From JACCZR01 sp035296565 (lineage in GTDB: Bacteria; Actinomycetota; Thermoleophilia; Solirubrobacterales; Thermoleophilaceae), in the NCBI GenBank assembly GCA_035296565.1, contig DATHAQ010000058.1, forward strand, positions 23,589-87,588: DNA of 64,000 bases, in the 5' to 3' direction. The stretch's first letter is position 1, and each line of letters opens with the position of its first letter. The notes under the pieces were generated by a model, which was not told where the DNA came from, made no database searches, and was given only the letters and a program-made list of their open reading frames with translations. This document shows positions 56,837 to 64,000 of the stretch, piece by piece. The translations under genes and the position numbers were made by a program.

Positions 56837-56876
56837 CGGAGCTTCTCCCTGCGACGAGTGACTCGCAGGGTAGCGG

Positions 56877-57524
56877 CTATGGGGGCTCGGTCAAAACGTC
56901 TGCCGCCGTCCACAGCGCCTCCTCGACCGAGATCGCCGGGACTCCCTTCACCCGCAGAGCGACGAGCACCATTCGCCTGGTGCTGCGGGTCACTCCGTGC
57001 TCCTCGGAGATCTCGCCGAAGAGCACCGAGAGCGGTCGGTCTTCGTCGGCCACCACGATCTGGCGCGCCGACAGCGCCCGCCCCTCCCCACCAAGCCGCT
57101 CGCCGCTCCGCGAGAGCCGCAGGCCGAGCTGCTCGCCCACCTTGTCGGCGTCGAAGGCGATCACCGGGACGCCGGTCTCCACGGTCGCGATCACCAGCGC
57201 GTCGTCGAGCAGGTTCTGGCTTCGCAAGCCGCCCGACTCCAGTCGTTCGACGGCGATCCGCTCGACCGGCGTGCGGTCGGAGTCGGGGTCCACGCCGACC
57301 TGCCGGAAGAAGACCCGGTAGGCCCACGGGACCGGGTCCTGGCGCATGTGGACCACCTTCGCGCCGGTGAAGCGGTCGCTGAGCCCGCGCAGGCGCTCGC
57401 GCACCGCGACCGGGCTACGCCCGGGTCGGCCCTCCACCCGCACCGAGTCCAGGCCGAGCTCGGGGAATTCCTCGGCGAGCTCCGCGTCGACCCAGCCGCT
57501 GGTCAGCTCCGGCTCGCCGCTCAC
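56877..57524 (-). CDS. B3/4 (tRNA-editing-like) domain protein
   Basis: 215 aa, GTG overlapping the redoxin stop as GTGA. PVPWAYRVFFRQVGVDPDSDRTPVERIAVERL and VIAFDADKVGEQLGLRLSRSGE resemble the B3/B4 domain of phenylalanyl-tRNA synthetase beta subunits, which checks mischarged tRNA. Stand-alone proteins of this type are widespread but poorly characterised; a trans-editing role is inferred. Third gene after MMPL and the thioredoxin-like protein. Confidence 0.72.
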   Translation of the reverse strand: MSGEPELTSGWVDAELAEEFPELGLDSVRVEGRPGRSPVAVRERLRGLSDRFTGAKVVHMRQDPVPWAYRVFFRQVGVDPDSDRTPVERIAVERLESGGLRSQNLLDDALVIATVETGVPVIAFDADKVGEQLGLRLSRSGERLGGEGRALSARQIVVADEDRPLSVLFGEISEEHGVTRSTRRMVLVALRVKGVPAISVEEALWTAADVLTEPP

Positions 57525-58264
57525 GGTGAGATGGGGCGCACCTTCTGGCGCAGCTGCTGCTCGGTGAGGTTGCCCAGGCTGGTCTCGCGCACCTTGCCAC
57601 GGCGGTCGGAGAAGACCGAGGTAGGGCACACGCCGACCCCGTAGAGGTTGGTCACCGCGCCGTCGGGGTCGAGCCCCACGGGGAGCTTCCAGCCCCGGCG
57701 GCGCACGAGCTGCACCGCCTCCTCGCGCTCGAGCCCGCTCAGGACCACCACGAAGCTCACGTCGGGGAACTCCCGGCGCATCCGCTCCACCCGGTCCACC
57801 TGCGGCTCGCAGTCGGTCCCCTGGGTCACCACGAAGGTGAGCACCGCGGGCCCCTTGCGCAGCTTGCAGGAGTTGAGCACCTGATCGCTGCGCAGGTTGC
57901 AGGCCAGTACCTTGCCGGCCTCCTCCGGACAGGGCGTGCGCTGGCAGACGTTGGCGTCGCCGCTGAGCCGGCCCGAGGCCAGCGGCGCGGCGAAGGCGGC
58001 CAGCGTCGTGCCGGTCGCGGGGCCGCGCACCGCCTCGCCCTTGTTGGGCTGCGCCGTGGTCAGGTACAGGGCGATGACCCCCATGAAGAGCAGGATGCCG
58101 ACGGCCCACGCGTACTTGTTGGTCGGCCGCGCGGGCTGAGGCGGGCGCGGTGGTTCCTCGGGGGCCAGGCGGTCGCGCTCGGCCAGCTCGTCGCCGATCG
58201 CCTCGGCCCGCGTCTTCTTGCGCGCGCCCTCGCCGAGGTCCGCGAACGGGTCGTCGTCAGGCAC
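57521..58264 (-). CDS. Membrane-anchored thioredoxin-like (TlpA/ResA-type) protein
   Basis: 247 aa, GTG start overlapping MMPL by 8 nt. A cytoplasmic acidic N-terminus, one TM (AWAVGILLFMGVIALYLTT, ~55-73), then a periplasm-facing thioredoxin fold: AVLTFVVTQGTDCEPQVDRVERMRREF, VVVLSGLEREEAVQLVRRRGWKLPVGLDPDG, GVCPTSVFSDRRG. The usual CxxC is replaced by a single Cys (TDCEPQ), with further Cys upstream (NVCQRTPC, ACNLRS, NSCKL). Likely thiol-disulfide exchange for exported proteins. Confidence 0.78.
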   Translation of the reverse strand: MPDDDPFADLGEGARKKTRAEAIGDELAERDRLAPEEPPRPPQPARPTNKYAWAVGILLFMGVIALYLTTAQPNKGEAVRGPATGTTLAAFAAPLASGRLSGDANVCQRTPCPEEAGKVLACNLRSDQVLNSCKLRKGPAVLTFVVTQGTDCEPQVDRVERMRREFPDVSFVVVLSGLEREEAVQLVRRRGWKLPVGLDPDGAVTNLYGVGVCPTSVFSDRRGKVRETSLGNLTEQQLRQKVRPISP

Positions 58265-61106
58265 GCGAACCGCGCCGGCGGCGCAGCCGGGGCAGGCGAA
58301 GCGAGGGGCGCCGCAGGCGGGGCCGCGGCAGCCTTCCGCCAGGACGAGGCACCTGCGGGCGCTCCGCCCAGAGCTCGCGGGCCAGCTTGCGGGGGTCGAA
58401 GTCGCGCAGCCTGATCGGCCCGTGCTCCTCGGCCCACAGGAGCGTCGCCGGCAGCACGAGCAGCACGCCGATCAGCGACACGCTCAAGTCCACGACGGTC
58501 ACGATGCCGAAGTCGCGCAGCATCGTGATGTCGGACAGGATCAGCACCGCGAAGCCCGCGATGGCGGTGGCGCCCGAGGCGAGGACCGCGGCCCCCGTCG
58601 AGCCGTAGGTCAGCGCCAGTGCGCGCTCGGGCCCGGCGCCCTTCTCGCGCTCCTGGCGGTAGCGCGAGGACAGCAGCACGCTGAACTCGGTGGAGATAGC
58701 GATCACCAGCACGCCGAGCGTGACCGACATCGGGTTGAGGTCCACCTCCAGCGGCCCGGGCAACATCCCCAGCACGAACAGCACCCCGGCCGACCATCCC
58801 GTGGCCAGCCCTATGGGGATGAGCGGCACGAAAGCGGCCTGGCGCGAGCGGCGCACCGCCCACAGCACCAGGAACACCCCCAGCAGCGCGGCGGCCAGCG
58901 TGGCCAGGCGCCACAGGGGCGAGGAGAGCAAGCCGTTGGCCTCGGCCACCAGCACGGGCAGCCCCACCACCTGAGCGTCGACGCCCGGCGGGGGCTTGAG
59001 CTCCTCCTTGATGTCGTCGACGACGTCGCGCTGCTTGTCCAGCGACTGCAGGCGGATCCCGAAGGCCAGGTTCGCGGTCTTGCGGTCGCGCGTGATCGCC
59101 CCCTGCTGGAAGTAGGTCGGCACGGCGTCGAGCAGGCCTGTCACCTGCTGGCGCTCCAGCGGCTGCCCCTCCTGGAACAGGTCGGTCAGCGAGAACGCCG
59201 GGCAGAGGTCGGGCGGATCGCGCCGGTTGAGGCAGCTGTCGCGCTTGGCGCGCTCGAAGCCTCCCTTCTTCAGAACCTCGTCCTGGAAGCTGCGCATCCA
59301 TCCGAGCACCTTCGGGTCCGTGACGTCGGGCGCCCGCACCGTCACGTCGATCTCTCCGGCGATTCCCGTCTCCCGCTGGAGGGCGTTGACGTCGCGCAGC
59401 GCCTGGAGGTCCTGGGGCACGAGCTGCTGGATGTCGGAAACGACCTCGCTCTGGGTGTCGACGGCGAGGCCGACCACCGCCACGACCAGACCGAGGGCCA
59501 GCACCTTGCGCGGCTTGGCCATCGAGAAGGCCAGCGCGCGCTCGCCGCTGTCGGCAACGCGGTCGCGGACGGTGTCGAGGCCTTGCAGCAGGACGAGCGC
59601 GGGCCGCGAGGTCGAGATCCGCCGGCCGAGGCGGGACAGGCGCGAGCGCAGGCGGGGCAGGACCGGCGGCACCTCGGGTCCCTCGTCGGCGTGCGAGCGC
59701 CACACCAGGGCGGCGAAGCCGGCCGTCAGGGCCAGGGCGAGGGCGAGGAACACGCCGAGCACCAGCAGCGCTCCGAAGCCGCGCACCATCGGCACGGGCG
59801 AGCCGAGCAGCATGAGGAAGCCGACGGCCGTGGCCACGCCGGCCGTGACGATCGTGGGGCCGCCGGCGAGCGCGGCGCGCTCGGCCGCCTGCTCCGGGCC
59901 TCCGCGTCTTCGCGTGCGCGCCTCGTCGAAGCGCGCCTGGAACTGGATCGCGTAGTCCACCGCCAGGCCGATCAGCACCGGCAGCACCGCTATCGAGGCC
60001 ATCGTCAGGCTGCCGCCGAGGAGCGACAGGACGCCGAAGGTGAGCGCAGCCGCGCCCAGGGCGAGCATCAGCGGCAGCAGCCGCAGGCGCGACTTGAAGA
60101 CCAGGGCCAGCGTGGCGGCCATGACCAGCAGCGCGGCGATCAGCAGTACGAAGATCGCCTTCTGGACCTCCGAGGCCAGGCCCTCGGCCACCACCGGCAC
60201 GCCGGTGACCACGTAGCGGAACTCGGGTCGCTGGCCGGGGTCGGGGTTCGACTGGAAGACCTTCTCGCCTGTCGCCTGCTTGATCAGGTCGATGGCCTCG
60301 CGCCGCTGCGAATCGGTCAGGTTGGGCTTGAGCCTGACCTGGATGAGCGCCGCGTTGCGGCTCGGGAACAGGTAGGCGAAGCGCGACTTGGGCTGCTCGT
60401 TGCGCGCGCGGGGGTCGAAGACCACCTTGGAGACGAAGTCGGGGTTGTCGACGCTCGGGACGCTCAGCAGGCCGTAGCGCAGGCCCAGCCCCAGCAGCTG
60501 CTGCTGGAACTGCGACTGGGCGAGCTGGCGGGCCTGGTTGCCCAGGCGGCGCTGGACCTCGGGCGGGTCGCCGCGGCGCCGCGAGGCGTCCTGGGCCTGC
60601 TTGGCCAGCAGGTCGGACTGCCGCTGGTTGGACCTCAGCCGCTGCTGGAAGCCGCCGGAGATCTGGGAGGCGGCGAGGTTGAGAAAGGTGCCGGGACCGA
60701 ACACCACGCGCGCCGGCTTGGCCCTGGCGAGCTGCGTGCAGACCGGCGGCAGCTGGCGCAGGCCCTCGGGCGGCACGTTGCCCGAGAGACAGCCCTCGAG
60801 GCGGATCAGCCGCCCGAGGTTGGCGGTGAGCACGATCTGCTTGAGGGGCCCCTGGGCCATGACGACGACCGAGTCGTCGCCGAAGTCGCGCTTGAAGTCC
60901 TCGGTGGCGGCGAAGGTGTCCGAGCTGCGGTCGACCAGCGTGTCGGTGTCGACGCTGGGCTCCAGACGCAGCGCGAGGGCCGCGCCCCCGAGCGCGAGGA
61001 CGGCCACGATCGCCAGGGTCAGCCGCGGGCGCCGGGTGGCCGCGCGGGCGATGCGGGCGAAGTCGAGCGCGCGCGCGAGACGCTCGAAGATGAGTCCCCT
61101 CCGCAC
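58257..61106 (-). CDS. MMPL/RND-family membrane transporter
   Basis: 949 aa, GTG with TAAGCT 7 nt upstream. Two halves each with one TM, a large extracytoplasmic loop, then five or six TMs: first (LTLAIVAVLALGGAALALRL; FVLLIAALLVMAATLALVF; SIAVLPVLIGLAVDYAIQFQARFDEART, the MMPL motif with conserved Asp-Tyr), second (VLALGLVVAVVGLAV; VLVIAISTEFSVLLSSRYRQER). Exports lipids or surface metabolites, as MmpL proteins do. Leads an operon with a thioredoxin-like protein and a B3/4 protein. A long forward-strand frame across it is a shadow. Confidence 0.9.
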   Translation of the reverse strand: MRRGLIFERLARALDFARIARAATRRPRLTLAIVAVLALGGAALALRLEPSVDTDTLVDRSSDTFAATEDFKRDFGDDSVVVMAQGPLKQIVLTANLGRLIRLEGCLSGNVPPEGLRQLPPVCTQLARAKPARVVFGPGTFLNLAASQISGGFQQRLRSNQRQSDLLAKQAQDASRRRGDPPEVQRRLGNQARQLAQSQFQQQLLGLGLRYGLLSVPSVDNPDFVSKVVFDPRARNEQPKSRFAYLFPSRNAALIQVRLKPNLTDSQRREAIDLIKQATGEKVFQSNPDPGQRPEFRYVVTGVPVVAEGLASEVQKAIFVLLIAALLVMAATLALVFKSRLRLLPLMLALGAAALTFGVLSLLGGSLTMASIAVLPVLIGLAVDYAIQFQARFDEARTRRRGGPEQAAERAALAGGPTIVTAGVATAVGFLMLLGSPVPMVRGFGALLVLGVFLALALALTAGFAALVWRSHADEGPEVPPVLPRLRSRLSRLGRRISTSRPALVLLQGLDTVRDRVADSGERALAFSMAKPRKVLALGLVVAVVGLAVDTQSEVVSDIQQLVPQDLQALRDVNALQRETGIAGEIDVTVRAPDVTDPKVLGWMRSFQDEVLKKGGFERAKRDSCLNRRDPPDLCPAFSLTDLFQEGQPLERQQVTGLLDAVPTYFQQGAITRDRKTANLAFGIRLQSLDKQRDVVDDIKEELKPPPGVDAQVVGLPVLVAEANGLLSSPLWRLATLAAALLGVFLVLWAVRRSRQAAFVPLIPIGLATGWSAGVLFVLGMLPGPLEVDLNPMSVTLGVLVIAISTEFSVLLSSRYRQEREKGAGPERALALTYGSTGAAVLASGATAIAGFAVLILSDITMLRDFGIVTVVDLSVSLIGVLLVLPATLLWAEEHGPIRLRDFDPRKLARELWAERPQVPRPGGRLPRPRLRRPSLRLPRLRRRRGSRA

Positions 61107-61113
61107 GCGATTG

Positions 61114-61119
61114 AGCTTA
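61114..61119 (-). promoter_or_regulatory. Leaderless-type -10 hexamer TAAGCT (MMPL)
   Basis: TAAGCT ends exactly 7 nt before GTG 61106. Confidence 0.5.
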
Positions 61120-61157
61120 GGCGAAGGTCCAGCGGGCCCACCCCGGTCGCCGAGCCG

Positions 61158-61163
61158 TATCGT
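61158..61163 (+). promoter_or_regulatory. Leaderless-type -10 hexamer TATCGT (DUF554)
   Basis: TATCGT ends 8 nt before GTG 61172. Confidence 0.45.
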
Positions 61164-61171
61164 CGCCTCGC

Positions 61172-61864
61172 GTGACCGGGACGCTCATCAACGTCGGGAC
61201 CGTCCTGGCGGGCACGGCCATCGGCGTGGCGGCGGGGTCGCGGCTGCCCGAGGGCTTTCAGAAGCGGGTGCTGGCCGGGCTCGGCCTGGTGACGCTGGTG
61301 ATCGGCGTGGACCTGGCGCTGGCCTGGCGCGACAGCAGCCCCCTCTACGTGCTCGGCGCGGTGCTGCTGGGCGGCCTGGCGGGCGAGGCGCTGGGGATCG
61401 AGCGGCGTCTTTCTGACTTCGGAGACACCATCCAGCGCCGCGTCTCGCGCCGCGACGGCTCGTCGGTGAGCGAGGCCTTCTTCACTGCCTCGCTCTTGTT
61501 CTGCGTCGGGCCGCTGACCGTGGTCGGCTCGATCCAGGACGGGTTGACCGGCGACTACGAGGCGCTCGCCACCAAGGCGCTGCTGGACGGCTTCGCGGCG
61601 ATCGCGCTGTCGGCGACCCTGGGCTGGGGCGTCGCCCTGTCGGCCGGCACGGTGCTCATCGTCCAGGGCGGGCTCTCGCTCGGCGCCGGCGTGTTCGAAG
61701 ACGTGCTCACCGGCGAGGCGCTCAGCGCCCTGACCAGCGCCGGGGGAGTGTTGATCATCGGGATCTCACTCAAGCTGCTCGAGCTCAGGGACGTGAAGGT
61801 GGGCAACTTCCTGCCGGCCCTGGTCTTCGCTCCCGCGCTGGTCAGGGTGGCAGCGCTGTTCTGA
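61172..61864 (+). CDS. DUF554 (YdfK/YqgA) membrane protein
   Basis: 230 aa, GTG start. GTLINVGTVLAGTAIGVAAGSRLPE opening, SLLFCVGPLTVVGSIQDGLTGDYEAL, FAAIALSATLGWGVALSAGTVL and GGVLIIGISLKLLELRDVKVGNFLPALV are the conserved blocks of DUF554. Six to seven TM helices. Proposed small-solute or cation transporter; biochemical role unknown. Confidence 0.9.
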   Translation: MTGTLINVGTVLAGTAIGVAAGSRLPEGFQKRVLAGLGLVTLVIGVDLALAWRDSSPLYVLGAVLLGGLAGEALGIERRLSDFGDTIQRRVSRRDGSSVSEAFFTASLLFCVGPLTVVGSIQDGLTGDYEALATKALLDGFAAIALSATLGWGVALSAGTVLIVQGGLSLGAGVFEDVLTGEALSALTSAGGVLIIGISLKLLELRDVKVGNFLPALVFAPALVRVAALF

Positions 61865-61934
61865 GACGTGTCGAAAACCGCCTCGCCCGTTCGACGCTCA
61901 GGCGACGGCACCCGACAGAGGAGGACCGACAGCC

Positions 61935-62498
61935 ATGGCCAGGATCGTGATCACCGAATTCCTTTCGCTGGACGGCGTGATGGAGGGCCCCGGAGGCGAC
62001 AACGACTTCGTCAGGGGGGCGTGGAGCTTCGACTTCGACCGCGGCGAGGAGGGCAACCAGTTCAAGTCCGAGGAGACTCTGGACGCCGCCGCCCTGCTGC
62101 TCGGGCGCACGACCTACGAGGGCTTCGCGGCCGCGTGGCCGTCCCGCGAGGGCGAGTTCGCGGACAAGTTCAACAACATGCCCAAATACGTCGTGTCCTC
62201 GACGCTCGAGAACCCCGACTGGACCAACACCACGGTCCTCCGGGGAGACCTCGACGAGGAGCTCGCGAGGATAAAGGACGAGGTCGAGGGCGACGTGGTG
62301 GTGCACGGCAGCGCCCAGCTCGCCGCCGCGCTGATCGAGGCCGACCTGGTGGACGAGCTGCGGCTGATGGTGTTCCCCGTCGTGCTGGGGACCGGAAAGC
62401 GCCTGTTCGGGCAGACAAGCGACTCGAAGAAGCTCAAGCTCCGCCGCTCACAGTCGGTGGGCGACGGCGTGTTGCTGCTCGTCTACGAGCGGAACTGA
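61935..62498 (+). CDS. Dihydrofolate reductase / RibD C-terminal-like protein
   Basis: 187 aa, ATG with AGAGGAGG ~10 nt upstream. IVITEFLSLDGVMEGPGG opening, LLLGRTTYEGFAAAWPSRE, KYVVSSTLENPDWTNT, VVHGSAQLAAALIEADLVDELRLMVFPVVLGTGKRLF and TSDSKKLKLRRSQSVGDGVLLLVYER identify the DHFR-like YwjB/YyaP group. NADPH-binding Gly loop is VHGSAQL. Not the folate enzyme itself; a stand-alone reductase of unknown substrate. Confidence 0.88.
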   Translation: MARIVITEFLSLDGVMEGPGGDNDFVRGAWSFDFDRGEEGNQFKSEETLDAAALLLGRTTYEGFAAAWPSREGEFADKFNNMPKYVVSSTLENPDWTNTTVLRGDLDEELARIKDEVEGDVVVHGSAQLAAALIEADLVDELRLMVFPVVLGTGKRLFGQTSDSKKLKLRRSQSVGDGVLLLVYERN

Positions 62499-62517
62499 TG
62501 GGCGGCACTGGGGATGA

Positions 62518-62590
62518 GGCAAGCCTGGCAAGGACGCAGGGCGGCGAAGCCTGCTCGGCAGGTGAGCCGACCGAGGACGCCGCGAGCGCC
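62518..62590 (+). repeat. Dispersed intergenic repeat B, copy 3
   Basis: GGCAAGGACGCAGGGCGGCG, then GAAGCCTGCTCGGCAGG, GTGAGCCGACCGAGGACG and CCGCGAGCGCC; sits between convergent genes. Confidence 0.6.
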
Positions 62591-62592
62591 GC

Positions 62593-63840
62593 TTATTCCA
62601 TCCCCAGCGGGCCTTGGGCCTCGCCGGAGAGGAACTGCCGCACGAACTGGTTGTCGGAGTTGAACAGCTCGCTCGCCGGGCCGGACTCCACGATCCGGCC
62701 CTTCCACAGGACCGAGATGAAGTCGGCCACGCGGCGGGCGGACATGATGTCGTGGGTGATCACGACGTAGGCGCCGCCGTTCTCTTCGTGCACCTCCTGG
62801 ATCAGCTCGCACAGCAGCGCCGTGCGTACCGGGTCCAGGCCCGAGTCGGGCTCGTCGAAGAGCACGATGTCCGGGTCGAGCACCAGCGCGCGGGCGAAGC
62901 CGGCGCGCTTGCGCATGCCACCCGAGAGCTCGTTCGGCATCTTGTCCATCGCCCCGCCCAGCCCGACCTCGGCCAAGCGGCGGGTCACGATCTCGTTGAT
63001 CTCGTTCTCGCCCTTGTCGGTGTGCTGGCGCAGGGGGAATGCCGTGTTGTCGAACACGTTCATCGACCCGAAGAGCGCGCCGTCCTGGAACAGGACGCCG
63101 AACTTCTTGCGCATGTCGAAAAGCTCCTCGTCCTGCATGTTCGGCACCGACTCACCATGGACGAGGACGTCGCCCTCGTCGGGATAGAGCAGGCCGACCA
63201 TGTGCTTGATGCACACCGACTTGCCCGTGCCCGAGGGCCCCAGGATCATCGAGATCTGGTTGTCGGGGATCCCGAGGTTCAGCCCGTTGAGGATCGTGTT
63301 GCGGCCGAAGGACTTCATGACGTCGATGAACTCGACGGCGTCGCTCGAGCCGTGGGGTCGGTTGAGGCCCGCGTGCCACTGGTAGGGGTCCTCTCCGCCG
63401 CGCGTCTGGTCCTTGATGTTGTCGGGCACGTCCTCTTCGTCGCGCGTGACCGCGGCATACCCGCCCTGATCCTGCTGCGGGACGGGGCCGCCCTCCTGGT
63501 AGGGGTCGTCGTGGTAGGCGGCCTCGGCCTGCTCGGCGGTTGGCTGGTCGTACCCCTGCTGCTCATAGCCCTGCTGGTCGTAACCCTGCTGCTCGTAGCC
63601 CTGCTCGCCGTAGCCCTCCTGCTGGTAGCCCTGCTGGTCGTAGCCCCCCTGTTCCTGCGTGGGCTGGTCGTAGCCCTCCTGAGAGCTGTCGGCCCAGCCC
63701 TCCTCGTGCGGCTCCTGCCAGCTCTCGTCGCTCTGCGGCGGCGGCTGGGGCGCGTGCGGCGCGGCAGGCTCCTGCTGCTCGGTGTCGTCCTCGCCCGAAG
63801 GCCGGCCCCAGGGGGGTTCGTCTCGCCTGTCCTCAGCCAA
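62593..63840 (-). CDS. Mce/Mla-type ABC ATPase with Gly-Tyr-Gln low-complexity N-terminus
   Basis: 415 aa, TTG with AGGAGAGGAG 6-16 nt upstream. Residues 1-~160 are disordered; ~55-130 contain ten GY/GxY steps (GYDQQGYQQEGYGEQGYEQQ) like FUS-type prion-like segments. Residues ~168-410 are the ATPase: MILGPSGTGKSVCIKH, FGVLFQDGALFGSMNVFDN, LSGGMRKRAGFARALVLDPDIVLFDEPDSGLDPVR and VITHDIMSARRVAD. Drives MlaE-type permeases importing lipids or steroids (MceG role). The permease gene follows upstream. The MceG relatives I know lack such a tail. Confidence 0.9.
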   Translation of the reverse strand: MAEDRRDEPPWGRPSGEDDTEQQEPAAPHAPQPPPQSDESWQEPHEEGWADSSQEGYDQPTQEQGGYDQQGYQQEGYGEQGYEQQGYDQQGYEQQGYDQPTAEQAEAAYHDDPYQEGGPVPQQDQGGYAAVTRDEEDVPDNIKDQTRGGEDPYQWHAGLNRPHGSSDAVEFIDVMKSFGRNTILNGLNLGIPDNQISMILGPSGTGKSVCIKHMVGLLYPDEGDVLVHGESVPNMQDEELFDMRKKFGVLFQDGALFGSMNVFDNTAFPLRQHTDKGENEINEIVTRRLAEVGLGGAMDKMPNELSGGMRKRAGFARALVLDPDIVLFDEPDSGLDPVRTALLCELIQEVHEENGGAYVVITHDIMSARRVADFISVLWKGRIVESGPASELFNSDNQFVRQFLSGEAQGPLGME

Positions 63841-63867
63841 CGTCGCTCCTCTCCTCCATGAAGGGCG

Positions 63868-64000
63868 TCATCCGCCTATCGGCGCTCGTGGGTTCGAGCC
63901 CCAGAAGATCTGCGTGCCCACCATCCCCACCAGGTGGACCATCACCGTGTTGAGCACCATCGACTTCGCGGTCGCGGTGCCCACCCCGACCGGGCCCCCA
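63868..64000 (-). CDS. MlaE/YrbE-type ABC permease, C-terminal part (runs off window)
   Basis: The last 43 codons of a reverse-strand gene: VGVGTATAKSMVLNTVMVHLVGM followed by VGTQIFWGSNPRAPIGG and TGA at 63868. The GxxTAxAKS...VxN...G block is typical of the MlaE/YrbE C-terminus. Partner of the ATPase that starts 27 bp downstream; the rest, including the transmembrane part, is beyond base 64000. Confidence 0.8.
   Translation of the reverse strand, partial: GGPVGVGTATAKSMVLNTVMVHLVGMVGTQIFWGSNPRAPIGG

Noticed and set aside
58218..61175. A 985-codon forward frame opposite the MMPL gene.
   Set aside because: Composition is His/Arg/Gln/Gly antisense-type, with no domain, while the reverse strand is a clear MMPL transporter.
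63881..63906. GGTTCGAGCCCC resembling a tRNA T-arm.
   Set aside because: It is within the MlaE-type permease coding sequence and no acceptor or anticodon arm surrounds it.

Overview
The window is a very GC-rich stretch with dense genes on both strands, strong G/C preference at third codon positions, many GTG and TTG starts, an actinobacterial-type integration host factor, an Mce-type ABC ATPase and leaderless-looking promoters. This points to an actinobacterium, most likely class Thermoleophilia (Solirubrobacter/Conexibacter-like). That placement is inferred from gene content and recalled families, not from a search. No tRNA, rRNA, CRISPR array, insertion sequence or prophage was seen, so the region looks chromosomal.

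Layout. 1-2.9 kb: a truncated PlsC-like acyltransferase and an SDR epimerase, then a purine nucleoside phosphorylase flanked by two coiled-coil phasin-like proteins. 2.9-6.5 kb: a structured RNA leader and a three-domain peptidoglycan hydrolase. 6.5-9.7 kb: a frame-broken gene remnant and a fatty-acid oxidation operon (hydroxyacyl-CoA dehydrogenase, a rearranged dehydrogenase/hydratase fusion, a sirtuin, a 49-aa ORF). 9.7-15 kb: PHA synthase, two alpha/beta hydrolases, SRPBCC/PadR and a glycosyltransferase. 15-24 kb: acyl-CoA dehydrogenase, GNAT, CAX antiporter, a TerC/ATP-grasp pair, aldo/keto reductase, a repeat-bearing lipoprotein and a C5-epimerase-like secreted protein. 25-29 kb: ArsA-like ATPase, SDR, EVE and DUF2203 proteins.

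29.2-31.8 kb is the most distinctive operon: a two-TM K+ channel, an RGGFG-tailed YgiB/YjfM-like lipoprotein, a YgiC/YjfC-type ATP-grasp amidoligase and a DUF350 membrane protein, behind a recognisable sigma70-type promoter. 32-41 kb: MFS pump, acyl-CoA dehydrogenase/citrate synthase, methyltransferase, membrane Ser/Thr kinase, EamA permease overlapping an antisense membrane gene. 41-48 kb: MoxR-VWA pair, then a TPP riboswitch with a hairpin terminator controlling an ABC importer probably for a thiamine precursor. 48-57 kb: DNA glycosylase, a divergent pair made of an alpha-oxoamine synthase and a GNAT-fold acyltransferase (possible sphingolipid-like chemistry), CGNR regulator, pyruvate kinase and integration host factor. 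57-64 kb: an MMPL/thioredoxin-like/B3-4 operon, DUF554, a DHFR-like protein, and an Mce/Mla ATPase carrying a Gly-Tyr-Gln low-complexity tail next to its permease, which runs off the end.

Window-wide patterns: (i) many genes have a TANNNT hexamer 6-9 nt before the start codon, sometimes as overlapping divergent pairs or fused to a TAG stop; (ii) several genes are only complete if they start at CTG overlapping the previous TGA as CTGA; (iii) two families of short dispersed intergenic repeats, three copies each.
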